Of a stretch of DNA of 64,000 nucleotides, positions 7,652 to 17,800 are shown piece after piece. The DNA lies in NCBI GenBank assembly GCA_964636985.1, contig CAZWSX010000004.1:62001-126000 (forward strand), given 5' to 3'. Every line of letters starts with the position of its first letter. Positions within the stretch are counted from its first letter, which is position 1. This DNA comes from CAZWSX01 sp964636985 (GTDB taxonomy: Bacteria > Planctomycetota > Planctomycetia > Pirellulales > Pirellulaceae). The notes beneath the pieces were generated by a model. That model was not told the DNA's origin. It worked only from the letters and a program-made list of their open reading frames with translations, and ran no database searches. Position numbers and translations under genes: made by a program.

Positions 7652-8737
7652 ATGACTCGGGCCCGCAAAAAGAATCGTCGAGACTTTCTTAAGGCTTCGG
7701 CACTAACGACAGCGGCGGTCTTGGCCGCTCCAGCCGTTGTGACGGCCGCCAAGACCGATAAGCCCCTGGTGGTTGGCGAGGGAGAACACAAGTACGAAGT
7801 CCACCACGAGTGGCCGCAACTACCCAGCCAGTTCACGTGGCAAACGACGCATAACGTCGCTGTGGATGGAAGCGGTAACTTGTACGTGATCCACGAAGGA
7901 CGAGCCGATCTTAAGGATCACCCGTCGATTTTCGTGTTTGACAACGAAGGGAAGTACATCCGCTCGTTCGGCAGCAAGTTCCAAGGGGGCGGCCACGGTA
8001 TTGAGGTCCGCAAGGAAGGGAGCGAGGAAGTCCTGTATGTTTGCAATTACCAGCAGGTGAAATCGTTCGCCAAGATGACGCTCAAAGGGGAAACCATTTG
8101 GGAACAGCGGGCGCCGATGGAGTCGGGCGTCTACGCGGAAAAGGAAAACGAAGCGACCGAGGCAAAATGGGGCCGCGATCGCTTCATGCCGACGAACTTT
8201 GCGTTTCTGAATGACGGCGGTTTTCTGCTGGCCGACGGATACGGTTCGTTCTACATCCATCGCTACGACAAGAACGGCAAATGGCTGTCGTGCTTCGGCG
8301 GGCCAGGCAAGGAGGACGGCAAGTTCGACACGCCGCACGGGATTTGGATCGACGGCCGCGGCGGCGAAGAAGTGGCCGTCGTGTGCGACCGAGCCAATAA
8401 CTGCCTTCAATGGCTCACGCTCGATGGAAAGCACCTCAAGACGCAGCAAGGTTACGGCCTGCCGGCCAACTGCGACACAATGGGCAAACTCTTGCTGGTG
8501 CCAGAACTTCAAGCGCGGCTCACCATTTTGGACGAGAAGAACGAGCCGGTTGCTCGGCTTGGCGAAGATATCAAACGCGTGACCGCTCCGAACGCGGATA
8601 TCCGGGGCGATAAGGCGAAATGGCAAGACGGCAAGTTCGTTCACCCGCACGATGCGTGCTTTGCCGCGGACGGAAGCATTTTCGTCGCCGAGTGGGTGGC
8701 GACGGGCCGCATTTCGAAGCTCAAGAAATTGAGTTAA
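7652..8737 (+). CDS. Tat-exported NHL/6-bladed beta-propeller protein
   Basis: 361 residues. It opens with a twin-arginine signal (KKNRRDFLKASALTTAAVLAAPAVV) and then shows propeller-type strands such as HNVAVDGSGNLYVIHEG, GHGIEVRKEGSEEVLYVCNY, PHGIWIDGRGGEEVAVVCDRANNCLQWL and HPHDACFAADGSIFVAEW. The pattern is that of NHL repeat or peptidyl-alpha-hydroxyglycine lyase-like proteins. Export in folded form through Tat suggests a bound cofactor or metal. The gene is single, transcribed divergently from sppA, with AAGGA before the ATG. No catalytic residues can be assigned by eye, so the substrate is unknown. Confidence 0.82.
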   Translation: MTRARKKNRRDFLKASALTTAAVLAAPAVVTAAKTDKPLVVGEGEHKYEVHHEWPQLPSQFTWQTTHNVAVDGSGNLYVIHEGRADLKDHPSIFVFDNEGKYIRSFGSKFQGGGHGIEVRKEGSEEVLYVCNYQQVKSFAKMTLKGETIWEQRAPMESGVYAEKENEATEAKWGRDRFMPTNFAFLNDGGFLLADGYGSFYIHRYDKNGKWLSCFGGPGKEDGKFDTPHGIWIDGRGGEEVAVVCDRANNCLQWLTLDGKHLKTQQGYGLPANCDTMGKLLLVPELQARLTILDEKNEPVARLGEDIKRVTAPNADIRGDKAKWQDGKFVHPHDACFAADGSIFVAEWVATGRISKLKKLS

Positions 8738-8960
8738 GAGGCGACCTGAGCTCCTGGTCCCTCTTCGGCGACAAGACTCTCGCGTCGCGGCAAGAATTGG
8801 GGCAAGACAAGGCGAGCGTTATCGCAGAGCCATTTTTTTCGAACCTGGCAAAGGGGATTTTCATCTCCGGCCTGGGTCGCCTGCTGAACTGATTGGTTTC
8901 GAGCGGTGGGATTTTCCAAGGTGGCCCACACCCGCTGGGTGAAGCGAAAAAGGAATAGCA

Positions 8961-9383
8961 ATGTCCCACGACGATGGTAGCGGGTTATCCGGATGTCGGC
9001 CGATTCTAAGCGTCGAAAATGTGCCGCGCAGCATCGAGTATTACGTCGGATCGCTCGGTTTTTGCCTGGGGTGGGCGTGGTCCACGCAAGAGGCGAGGTT
9101 CTTGCAGCATTGGGAAAATGTGCCGCCAACCTTTGCGCTCGTCGGACGAGGCCACGTGCAATTCATGCTTTCGGAGCAGTCTCAAGGCACGCCCGGCATG
9201 TGGCTGCATTTGGATGTCGATAGCGCGGCGCAACTCGACGCCCTGTTTGAGGAATGGAAGGCCAAGGGGGCCGAAGTTTTCGAACCGCCATCGGTCCGGC
9301 CCTGGGGCATGTACGAAATGCGGGTCCGCGACCTGGATGGACATACGCTTCGTGTGTCGGCCCCACCCCGAACAACGAGCTAA
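8961..9383 (+). CDS. VOC-superfamily (glyoxalase/bleomycin-resistance-like) protein
   Basis: 140 residues. The fold is recognisable: PILSVENVPRSIEYYVGSLGF starts the first beta-alpha-beta-beta-beta unit, then HVQFMLSEQSQGTPGMWLHLDVDS, and GMYEMRVRDLDGHTLRVSAPP closes the second unit. In the family, metal ligands come from His/Glu at the strand starts; MRVRDLDGHTLRV supplies only part of the usual E-x-x-DPDGN pattern, so it may be a binding protein instead of an enzyme. A GGA-type site precedes the ATG. It stands 223 bases after the propeller gene, and nothing in the context points to a substrate. Confidence 0.85.
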   Translation: MSHDDGSGLSGCRPILSVENVPRSIEYYVGSLGFCLGWAWSTQEARFLQHWENVPPTFALVGRGHVQFMLSEQSQGTPGMWLHLDVDSAAQLDALFEEWKAKGAEVFEPPSVRPWGMYEMRVRDLDGHTLRVSAPPRTTS

Positions 9384-9431
9384 CTGGTGTCGGGCGAATC
9401 GCGCTGGTTCGTCCCGTTTCTCACAAACGAT

Positions 9432-12400
9432 CTACGATTTCTGAAAATGGTCTAAAACCTCGCGCACTTTGCAGACCAAGGCGGAGGGGGAAAACGGCTT
9501 TTGGAGAAGGTTGGATAGGGACGCTTGAAAACCATGTCGGATAATCGCGTCGTCCATGTACCCGCTCACATAACAGATCGCCATATCGGGTCGGGCCGCT
9601 CGAAGGGACTCCGCCAGTTCGCAACCATTCAGGCCTGGCATCACGACGTCGGTGATCAACAGATGGATCGGGCCGGCGTGGGTTGTGGAGATGCGAATGG
9701 CTTCTTCGCCCGACTTGGCTTCCAGAACAGTGTAACCCTGCTTTTCCAGCGTCAGGCGGATCAACTGCCTTACGCGCGTTTCATCCTCGGCCAGGAGCAC
9801 TGTTTCTGATCCGCGAGGCCCCAACCCAGTTGAGACCGTTTTGGCGGTTTTTTCGGATGCTGCTACCGCCGGCAACAAAATGCGGAAAGTGGTTCCATGC
9901 CCCTCCTGACTTTCAACGGAAACCGCGCCGCCCGCCTGGCTGACGATGCCGTAAACGGTGGCGAGGCCCAACCCGGTTCCCTTGCCTAGTTCCTTGGTAG
10001 TAAAGAAGGGTTCAAAGATCCGGCCCCTGACGGTTTCGCTCATGCCCTCGCCGTTGTCGATCACGAGTAGTTCGACGTAGTCGCCTGGCGGGCTGTTTCC
10101 CTGCTCGACGGGCAATCCAAACAGCATGTGGACGTTTGCGGTCGCCAGTCTCAGCACACCCCCGCGCGGCATTGCGTCGCGGGCATTCAAAGCCAAATTC
10201 ATCAGGATCTGTTCGAGCTGGCTGGGGTCCATGCAAACTTTGGCGAGGTTGGGAGCCATTTCGATGACCAGCCGGATGTCTTCGCCGATCAGCCGGCTTA
10301 GCATCCGGGATGTCGACTCCACGGTTTCGTTGAGATCAAGAACCTTTGGTTCGATGATCGCCTTCCGGCTGAAGGCCAGCAGTTGAGCCGTGAGCGCCGC
10401 CGCCCGATCGCCTGCGGATCGAATGGCAGAGATCTGATCGCGATTTGACTCCCCGCTCGCGAGCAAGAGTTCGGCGTATCCATTGATCACCGTGAGCAGA
10501 TTGTTGAAGTCGTGCGCGATGCCTCCCGCGAGTCGGCCGATCGCCTCGAGCTTTTGGGCCTGCCGGAGGTGTTCTTCTAATCTCTTCCTCTCGGTGATGT
10601 CGCGGACTACGCCGACAAAGTGCGGTTCTCCATTGAGCAGGACTTCCGAAACGGTCAGTTCCCCGGAAAAGACAGATCCGTCCTTGCGGCGCTGCGGCAG
10701 TTCACGCGTCTTGCCGATGACCTTCTTTTCACTAGTACGAAAGTAGTTCCTGAAATACTCGGCGGCGTGAACGTCGTGCGGAGGCGGCATCAAGATGTCT
10801 AGCCCGAGGCCGATCAACTCCGACGGCGCGTATCCAAAGAGTTTTTCGGTCGCAGGATTTACCGAGACGATTTGCGCCTTCGAGTTCACCATGATGATGG
10901 AGTCGGTCACGCTCGTCAAAATGCCATGCAAACGCGCTTCGTCGCGTCTCATGTCGGAAATGTCTCGCGCTATTCCGACCAGACCGATGATTTCGCCTGC
11001 GGCGTTTCGGTAGGGGCCTTTCGTGGCCTGATAGGTACGGGTAACGCCCGCCGCCGCCACAGTCTCCTCTTGTGTTTCTACAACGCCACAAGCGATGACG
11101 CGGCGGTCGCGCTCCATGAGCAGCCGCGCACTTTCTTGCTCAAACAGGGCCGTATCATCCTGCCCGATTACCTCGGGAATCGATTTGCCAACAAATCGCG
11201 CAGCGGCCTGATTAAAGAACAAATATCTGCCCTGGAGATCCTTAACGAAGATGGCGTCGCTCGTGCCGTCCGCAACGGCCTGTAGCAATCCGGCCGTGGT
11301 GCGAAGCTCCCGCTCAGCTTGAATCCGGTTGGTGATATCGCGAAAGCTCCACACGCGCCCTACGGGCTTCCCGTCGATTCGCTGCGGTTGGGAAAAACGC
11401 TCGACAACGCGACCATCTTGGAACTCCAGGACTTCGAAGCTTGATTCCTCGGGCGTTTGATAAAGTTGCTGCACTCTGGCGATGAATGCCGCGGGGTCTT
11501 TCAGCTTGTTCAGCACACCCTGCATGCCTGCATGATTGTTGAAGGATGCTAAAAGGTCCTCCTTGCGTCCCTCGGGAATCAAGCCCTCCGGAAATCCCCA
11601 GATGTTCAGGAATTGTCGATTCAAGTCGACGATACGTCCTTCCAGGTCGACTACCAGGATGCCGTCGGCGGTCGCTTCTAATGTTGCCTGCAATCGTGAC
11701 ACCGACTGTTGTAGTGCTTCTTCCGATCGTTTGCGGCTCGTGATATCGGTCGAGATTTCGCACAAGGCGTAGGGTTGGCCGTCGCTTCTCAGGAGAGGAA
11801 ATTGCGCCGTCAAAACCGACACGTTTCGACCATCGGGGAGTAGGATCGCCTCTTCGATTTGTCGCGGCTGAAGCAACTCCAGCGCTTCTCGGTCGTTGCG
11901 TTCGAACTGGCTGGCGACTTCGAGAGGAAAGAAATCACTCGCCTTCTTCCCAATCCAATCTCGCTGGGCAACTCCCGTGTTGTCGGCAGCATATTGATTT
12001 GCAAACAGATACCGCCCCGACAGGTCCTTGATTAAGACCGCCGCGGGGTGATTGTCGAGAACACTACGGAACTTGTGTTCGCTCTCCTCCAGCGATTGAG
12101 TCGATTGCTTCAAGTCCTCAATGTCGGTGCACGTGCCGTACCACGTCGCAATCCTGCCGGAAGCGTCCCGCACGGGGACCTGGCGGGCGATGTGCCAACG
12201 ATATTTCCCATCACGAGTGCGAATTCGAAATTCGAGGTCCCACGGGATGCCGGTGCCAAGGATTTCCATCCAGCGCTCAAGCGTATGAGGGACGTCGTCC
12301 GGGTGGAGGACCTCCTCCCAAGACCACCCTTTCAATTGGTTGACTCCGACGCCCGTGTACTCGGTAGCCTTCGCATTGAGATGGGTCAGCGCTCCGTCGG

Positions 12401-13370
12401 GTCCCGCTGTCCAGACAATTTGCGGGATGGCGTCGGCCAATTCCCGAAACCGATGTTCGCTTTGCCGCAACGCATCGGAAGCACGACGGCTCTCGATCGC
12501 GATACAGGCCAGATACTCGACGCGCGACATGAGGGCGTCGAATCGCGCATTCGGCAGGCCTGGCTGCTTCGAATAGATGGCGAAGGTGCCCAGCACCTTG
12601 CGTTCCGGACTTGTCCGCGACACGATGGGCGTCGACCAACATGCCCTCAGGTCGTGGGACAGCGCCAAGTCGCGATAGTTTTTCCACAACGGATCGCTGG
12701 CGATATCCGCGACAAAAACTTTCTCGCCTAGATAGGCTGCAGTTCCGCAGGAGCCAACCTGAGGCCCTATGGCGAGCCCATCGATCGCTTGGTTGTAAAG
12801 GTGCGGAAGGTTGGGCGCAGCGGCGACTCGCAACAATCCATTGGGATCTAGCAATAAAATCGAACCAACAAATTGCGGCAGCTCTTCCTCAATCAACAAG
12901 ACGAGTTCGTTCAATAGCTCGCTCAGCGAAGCACCCTGTGCCAAACGTTCCAGGATGCTCTGTTGACGCCGCAATGCCGACTCCGCGCGTTTTTGCTTCG
13001 TGACGTCTCGGGCCACTCCTACCACGCCGATTACCTTCCGGTCGGCACCACGAAAGGGGGACTTCGTGACTTCGAAGTAGGTGACATCGCCCGAGTTGTA
13101 GACGACGTGCTCCTCCGTCTCGTCCATTCCCAATGCCGCAACGCGGCAATCCTGCGCCTGCATTACCCGAGCGTTATCGGGCCCGAACAATCCGAGGTCG
13201 GTACGGGCAATGATCTCTGCGAGGGGTTTTCCAATGAACCGGGCCCCCGCCGCATTGCAATACACATAGCGGCCGGCCAGATCCTTGATGAACATCGCGT
13301 CGGTGGAAAGATCGGCCACGGCGCGGAGGCAGTCGATCGTGGAAGGACTTACTAAGGAATCTACCGACAT
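9432..13370 (-). CDS. Hybrid sensor histidine kinase with six PAS domains, GAF, HisKA, HATPase and receiver
   Basis: 1312 residues, no membrane segment, so a cytoplasmic sensor. Approximate order: PAS1 11-128, GAF 135-295, PAS2 300-425, PAS3 430-550, PAS4 552-680, PAS5 685-808, PAS6 810-935, HisKA with RLAGGIAHDFNNLL (phospho-acceptor His953), HATPase with NLALNARDAMP (N box), DNGEGM (G1) and GKGTGLGLATVYGI (G2), and a C-terminal receiver with phospho-acceptor Asp1241 in LLITDVVMPG. PAS1 and PAS5 are clearly duplicates of each other. The attached receiver shows how signalling would proceed by phosphorelay, but no separate response regulator or output gene is adjacent, so it is an orphan hybrid kinase. 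Ligands for the PAS/GAF array are unknown. Confidence 0.95.
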   Translation of the reverse strand: MSVDSLVSPSTIDCLRAVADLSTDAMFIKDLAGRYVYCNAAGARFIGKPLAEIIARTDLGLFGPDNARVMQAQDCRVAALGMDETEEHVVYNSGDVTYFEVTKSPFRGADRKVIGVVGVARDVTKQKRAESALRRQQSILERLAQGASLSELLNELVLLIEEELPQFVGSILLLDPNGLLRVAAAPNLPHLYNQAIDGLAIGPQVGSCGTAAYLGEKVFVADIASDPLWKNYRDLALSHDLRACWSTPIVSRTSPERKVLGTFAIYSKQPGLPNARFDALMSRVEYLACIAIESRRASDALRQSEHRFRELADAIPQIVWTAGPDGALTHLNAKATEYTGVGVNQLKGWSWEEVLHPDDVPHTLERWMEILGTGIPWDLEFRIRTRDGKYRWHIARQVPVRDASGRIATWYGTCTDIEDLKQSTQSLEESEHKFRSVLDNHPAAVLIKDLSGRYLFANQYAADNTGVAQRDWIGKKASDFFPLEVASQFERNDREALELLQPRQIEEAILLPDGRNVSVLTAQFPLLRSDGQPYALCEISTDITSRKRSEEALQQSVSRLQATLEATADGILVVDLEGRIVDLNRQFLNIWGFPEGLIPEGRKEDLLASFNNHAGMQGVLNKLKDPAAFIARVQQLYQTPEESSFEVLEFQDGRVVERFSQPQRIDGKPVGRVWSFRDITNRIQAERELRTTAGLLQAVADGTSDAIFVKDLQGRYLFFNQAAARFVGKSIPEVIGQDDTALFEQESARLLMERDRRVIACGVVETQEETVAAAGVTRTYQATKGPYRNAAGEIIGLVGIARDISDMRRDEARLHGILTSVTDSIIMVNSKAQIVSVNPATEKLFGYAPSELIGLGLDILMPPPHDVHAAEYFRNYFRTSEKKVIGKTRELPQRRKDGSVFSGELTVSEVLLNGEPHFVGVVRDITERKRLEEHLRQAQKLEAIGRLAGGIAHDFNNLLTVINGYAELLLASGESNRDQISAIRSAGDRAAALTAQLLAFSRKAIIEPKVLDLNETVESTSRMLSRLIGEDIRLVIEMAPNLAKVCMDPSQLEQILMNLALNARDAMPRGGVLRLATANVHMLFGLPVEQGNSPPGDYVELLVIDNGEGMSETVRGRIFEPFFTTKELGKGTGLGLATVYGIVSQAGGAVSVESQEGHGTTFRILLPAVAASEKTAKTVSTGLGPRGSETVLLAEDETRVRQLIRLTLEKQGYTVLEAKSGEEAIRISTTHAGPIHLLITDVVMPGLNGCELAESLRAARPDMAICYVSGYMDDAIIRHGFQASLSNLLQKPFSPSALVCKVREVLDHFQKS

Positions 13371-13807
13371 GTTGGCCTACGCGAACGCCTTGGACTCAGA
13401 TCCCCCGGCGAACATTCTCACGACTGTGTGCGGTTTTGACGAGGGCACAATCAGCTTTCAAACCGCTGCCAGACCAAATACAGCTGTCGAACGTTCGCCA
13501 CAGCCAGACGGCCGCTAGCTGGCGGGCAACCGACTCGCCGCCGACGCGGCAGGCGATCCCAAGACCAAGGTTGGGTTCAACAAGCGGTAGTCCGCCCGTC
13601 GATCGCCTCCGAGGGGCTCCCGCCAGGGACGTATTTCGGGGCTGCGGAGGGAGATTGAATGACGTCTCATGCGGCTCGACAATGATCGCTCTAAGGGAGG
13701 GAGTCATAGAGAACTGCGGGAGATCGTACGGCGATTCGCTCTTTGGTCCTTGATCCTTGCCATCGCGACCTGGGGCAATGCGGGGCAGCGTTTACAGGAG
13801 TCCACCG
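13371..13807. other. Intergenic region between the histidine kinase and a propeller gene
   Basis: 437 bases between divergent genes. Open frames here have no coding-like composition or family similarity. It must hold the promoters of both neighbours, but no convincing -35/-10 pair was found. An AGGAG ribosome site at its right edge serves the downstream gene. Confidence 0.5.
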
Positions 13808-14713
13808 ATGCCTGATGTCTTCAAGCACGGCTTGCTGCTAATGGCGATCGCCGCGTCTTGCATGCTGCGCGGTGCTTGCGCCGAGGACGCTCTTCGCTTC
13901 GAAGCCAGCATTGCCTTCCCGGAACTGCCCGCAGATGTACTGCTCGGAAAGTGCTCCGCGGTTGCGGCGAATAGCAAGGGTGAGATCTACCTGCTTCATC
14001 GCGGTCCGCGACCCGTTTTGTGCGTGGATGGATCAGGCCACTTGCTGCGGGCATGGGGTGACAACGAGCTCGGCACGCCGCACGGGTTGCGAGTCGATCC
14101 CGACGACAACATTTGGATCACCGATATGGGGCGACACCGAGTGCTCAAGTTTGATCCCACGGGAAGACTGTTGTTGTCGATGGGTACCGGTGAGGCCGGC
14201 ACCAGCAACGACACGTTCGACCGACCCACCGACGTCGCCTTTGCTTCGAATGGCGATGTGTTTGTCAGCGACGGATACGGCAATAACCGCGTCATGAAGT
14301 TCAATTCCAATGGCAAGTTCCTCAAATCATGGGGGACCAAAGGAACCCAGCCCGGCGAGTTCGATCTGCCGCATGCGATCCTTGTCGACGCCAAGGGGCG
14401 GGTGCTGGTTGGCGATAGCGGAAACAAGCGGATTCAACGGTTCGACGCCGAAGGGAAGTTCTTGGACGAGTGGACTGGATTCGCCCCCTATGGGATTGCG
14501 ATCGACCCCGACGGTAAGGTGTTTGTGGCCGACATCAAGGCTAATCAAGTGCTCCGGCTGGATGAGGCAGGCAAGGTCACGCAACGGTGGGGGGCCAGAG
14601 GGACGGCCGCCGGCGAGTTGGGCGAGCCGCACATGATTGCCTTTGACGCTCACGGAAATCTGTTCGTGGCCGAGGTGGGGAACATGCGGTTTCAGAAGTT
14701 CACAAAGAAGTGA
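13808..14713 (+). CDS. Secreted NHL-repeat beta-propeller protein
   Basis: 301 residues from the ATG at 13808, chosen because AGGAG lies 7 bases upstream; a TTG 51 bases earlier is rejected. A Sec signal peptide (KHGLLLMAIAASCMLRGACA) is followed by six regular NHL-type units, for example LGTPHGLRVDPDDNIWITDMGRHRVLKFD, FDRPTDVAFASNGDVFVSDGYGNNRVMKFN, FDLPHAILVDAKGRVLVGDSGNKRIQRFD and LGEPHMIAFDAHGNLFVAEVGNMRFQKF. This is the pattern of peptidyl-alpha-hydroxyglycine amidating lyase-like proteins, though activity cannot be inferred. It is a distant relative of the Tat-exported propeller at 7652. Confidence 0.85.
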   Translation: MPDVFKHGLLLMAIAASCMLRGACAEDALRFEASIAFPELPADVLLGKCSAVAANSKGEIYLLHRGPRPVLCVDGSGHLLRAWGDNELGTPHGLRVDPDDNIWITDMGRHRVLKFDPTGRLLLSMGTGEAGTSNDTFDRPTDVAFASNGDVFVSDGYGNNRVMKFNSNGKFLKSWGTKGTQPGEFDLPHAILVDAKGRVLVGDSGNKRIQRFDAEGKFLDEWTGFAPYGIAIDPDGKVFVADIKANQVLRLDEAGKVTQRWGARGTAAGELGEPHMIAFDAHGNLFVAEVGNMRFQKFTKK

Positions 14714-14887
14714 TCGGCTGACCCGTTCCGACGGCAAAGTCGGCAAGCCCAGGTGGCGGGCGCTGCGGGAATGGTTGCTTTCTCGAAAGGGAGCCAACAT
14801 TTCTCTCGAATGCTTTTCAGGTCGCACGTATCCTGCAAGAAGACTACAACAGTCGTCAGCTTTACCTCCTAGGGCGACAAAATTGGG

Positions 14888-17800
14888 ATGCTATCTGATA
14901 TTGCGTCGGCGACCGCGAAACCAGCGAGCGGCCATTCTCTAAGTGGCCAGGCATTGGGTTGTCAGGCTCTCCATCACATTTTCGAAGAGACGGCGCGGCG
15001 TTTTCCTAATCGCCGCGCGCTTGAGTTTAACGATACAAGTTGGACCTGCGCCGAACTCAACCAGTCCGCCGATCGTTTGGCCGTTTGGCTCAACGAAGAA
15101 GGGGTTGGGCGCGAACAGTGCGTCCCCATCTGGTTGCCGCGTGGCCCGCTGCAACAGATTGCCATGCTGGCCGTCCTGAAGGCTGGCGCCGCGTATGTTC
15201 CCATTGATGCGGGTTGCCCGCCGGACCGGGTCGCATTTGTTGTGGGAGATTGTGCGGCGCGAGTTTTCCTCTCGCATTCGTCGCATCCCGTGATTTCTGG
15301 GAGCGTCACGACCGTCGGCGTCGATCTTGCTTTCGAAGCCCTTCCTTCGGCTTCGTCGGATGACGTGCACGATTCGACAGCTACTACGTCGCCTGATGAC
15401 CTGGCGTACGTGATCTATACATCGGGGACCACCGGCCTGCCGAAGGGCGTCGAGATCCAGCACTCGGCGGTGATCCATCTGGTCGAGCAAGAGCGGCAGT
15501 TGTTCGGCATCAACCCGGAGGATCGGGTGCTGCAAGGCTTTTCGATCGCGTTTGATGCGTCGATTGAAGAGATTTGGCTCGCCTACGCAGCGGGAGCCAC
15601 GCTCGTTCTTGCCGATGAGGAGCGAATGCGTAACGGACTCGATCTGCCGAGCTGGTTGATCGAAAAAGAGATCACGGTTGTTTCCACCGTTCCCACGCTG
15701 CTATCGATGTGGACACGCGACGTCCCGAAGTTACGACTGTTGATCCTTGGCGGCGAAACGTTCTCGAACGAACTGGCACAGCGTTGGGTTGCACCTGACA
15801 GGCGCGTCGTCAACACATACGGCCCCACGGAAGCGACTGTGATTGCGACGGTGCCCGAGTGTGCCACCGGCAAAGCCGTCACCTTGGGGCACCCGCTGCC
15901 GGGTTGCCACGCCATGGTGGTGAACGAAATCGGCGCGTCGTGTCCCGCAGGCGAAGCTGGCGAGTTGGTCCTGTCTGGTCCTCAATTGGCCCGCGGCTAT
16001 CTGGCGCGGCCCGACCTGACGGCGGAGAAGTTCGTCCACCGCTGCGATGACGACACATTAACTCGATGGTATCGCACGGGCGACGCGGCACGTTTCCAGC
16101 CATCGGGAGAGATTGAGTTTCTTGGCCGCATCGATGCGCAAATCAAACTGCGCGGATATCGCATCGAGTTGGGCGAGATCGAGGTCGTGTTAAGCCAGAT
16201 CACTGGAGTTCAAGCAGCAGCCGTCGCTCCGCATGGAGATGCCGCGGCTCCGGTGCTGGCTGCGTTCCTCGTTCTTAAGGCGGGCTCGCCATTCGACGAG
16301 GCAGCGGCGCGGGCGTTTCTTCACGAGCGTTTGCCCGAATATATGTGCCCTGCCCTGTTCACAGTTCTCGAGCGGTTGCCAGTGACTACAACAGGCAAGC
16401 TCGATCGACGGGCTTTAGTGTTGCCCGAGCACAAAGTGCCGTCGCGCCGCAGCATTCGCGCGCCCGAGACCGAAGTCGGCGGCGTATTGCACAAGGCCTG
16501 CAGCGAGTTGTTTCCTGGCCTGGCTGTGTCGATGGACGACGACTTCTTTTTCGACCTGGGAGGCCACTCGCTGGCCGCGGCCCGGTTGGTCAGTCGCTTA
16601 CGGCTTGAACCCGCGTTCGCGCATGCCTCCATCATCGACGTCTACCATCTTCCGAAATTAGCGGACCTGGCGGCGAAGTATGAGTGGCCGGCCGCAGCTC
16701 GACATGAGACGTCCAATGAGCCCGCTGTCAACGGTCAAACAAACGATGCTCCGGCCGGCGTGAAAGCCGCTCCGCGGAAGCGGCGAAACAGCGTCCCGCC
16801 ACTTCGGCATTTTTTGTGTGGACTGGCTCAGTTTTTTGCCCTCTATCCACTCTTGGGTTTTATCTCGCTGCAGTGGCTTTCGCCTTACCTCACTTTCAGT
16901 ATTGCGCGATGGGAAGGGGCGCTGGCGTGGGAAGCTGCGATCCTCGCCGCCTTGGCGTTGGTGGTGCTTTACCCGGTGATGCTGGTGATCGGGGTGATTG
17001 CCAAATGGGTGTTGCTAGGGCGAATTCGTCCCGGCGTCTATCCGCTGTGGGGATGGTTTTATTTCCGGTGGTGGCTGGTTCAATCGCTTCTCTCGGCGGC
17101 TCCGCGAGGCTACTGGGAAGGAACTCCGCTCTTGCCACTGTACATGCGCTGGCTGGGAGCGAAGATCGGGCGGAACGTTTTTCTAGCGAGTGACAGCCTG
17201 TTGGCCTCCGACTTGATATCGATTGGCGATCACTCGTCGATCGGCGCGGATGTCTCGTTGGCGGCGGCCACGGTGGAGGACGGGGCACTGGTCCTTGCAC
17301 CCATTACGATCGGCCGCGACTGCTTGATCGGAACGCGGGCGGTCATTAGACCGGGCGTAACGCTGGAAGATGGCGTCTGCCTGGAGCCACTTTCGATGGT
17401 GACGTCGGGGCCGGTGATCCCCTGCGGCGAAACGTGGGCCGGATCTCCGGCGGCGCGCGTCGTTTCGCTTCGCCGGCGAAAGGACGACTCGCAGCGAGAC
17501 CATGGCGGGATGGTTACTTGGAAGTCGCTCGCTGCGGCACTCCTGGGTGTCGCGGCCTTTCCGATGATCTTCTTCGCTGGGACGTTTCCCGGCATGTTCG
17601 TGATGTGGGAACTCAATGCGTGGGACTACCAAGGCTATTCCCACTTGATCGTGGCGCCGCTGGTCGCGTTGCTGTTCGTTCTTACGCTTGGTTTCGAAAT
17701 CGTCGCGGCAAAATGGCTGCTGCTTGGGAGAGTGCAGGCCGGCGACTATCCGATCTATGGGCCGTTTTATTGGCGCAAATGGTTCGTCGATCGATTGATG

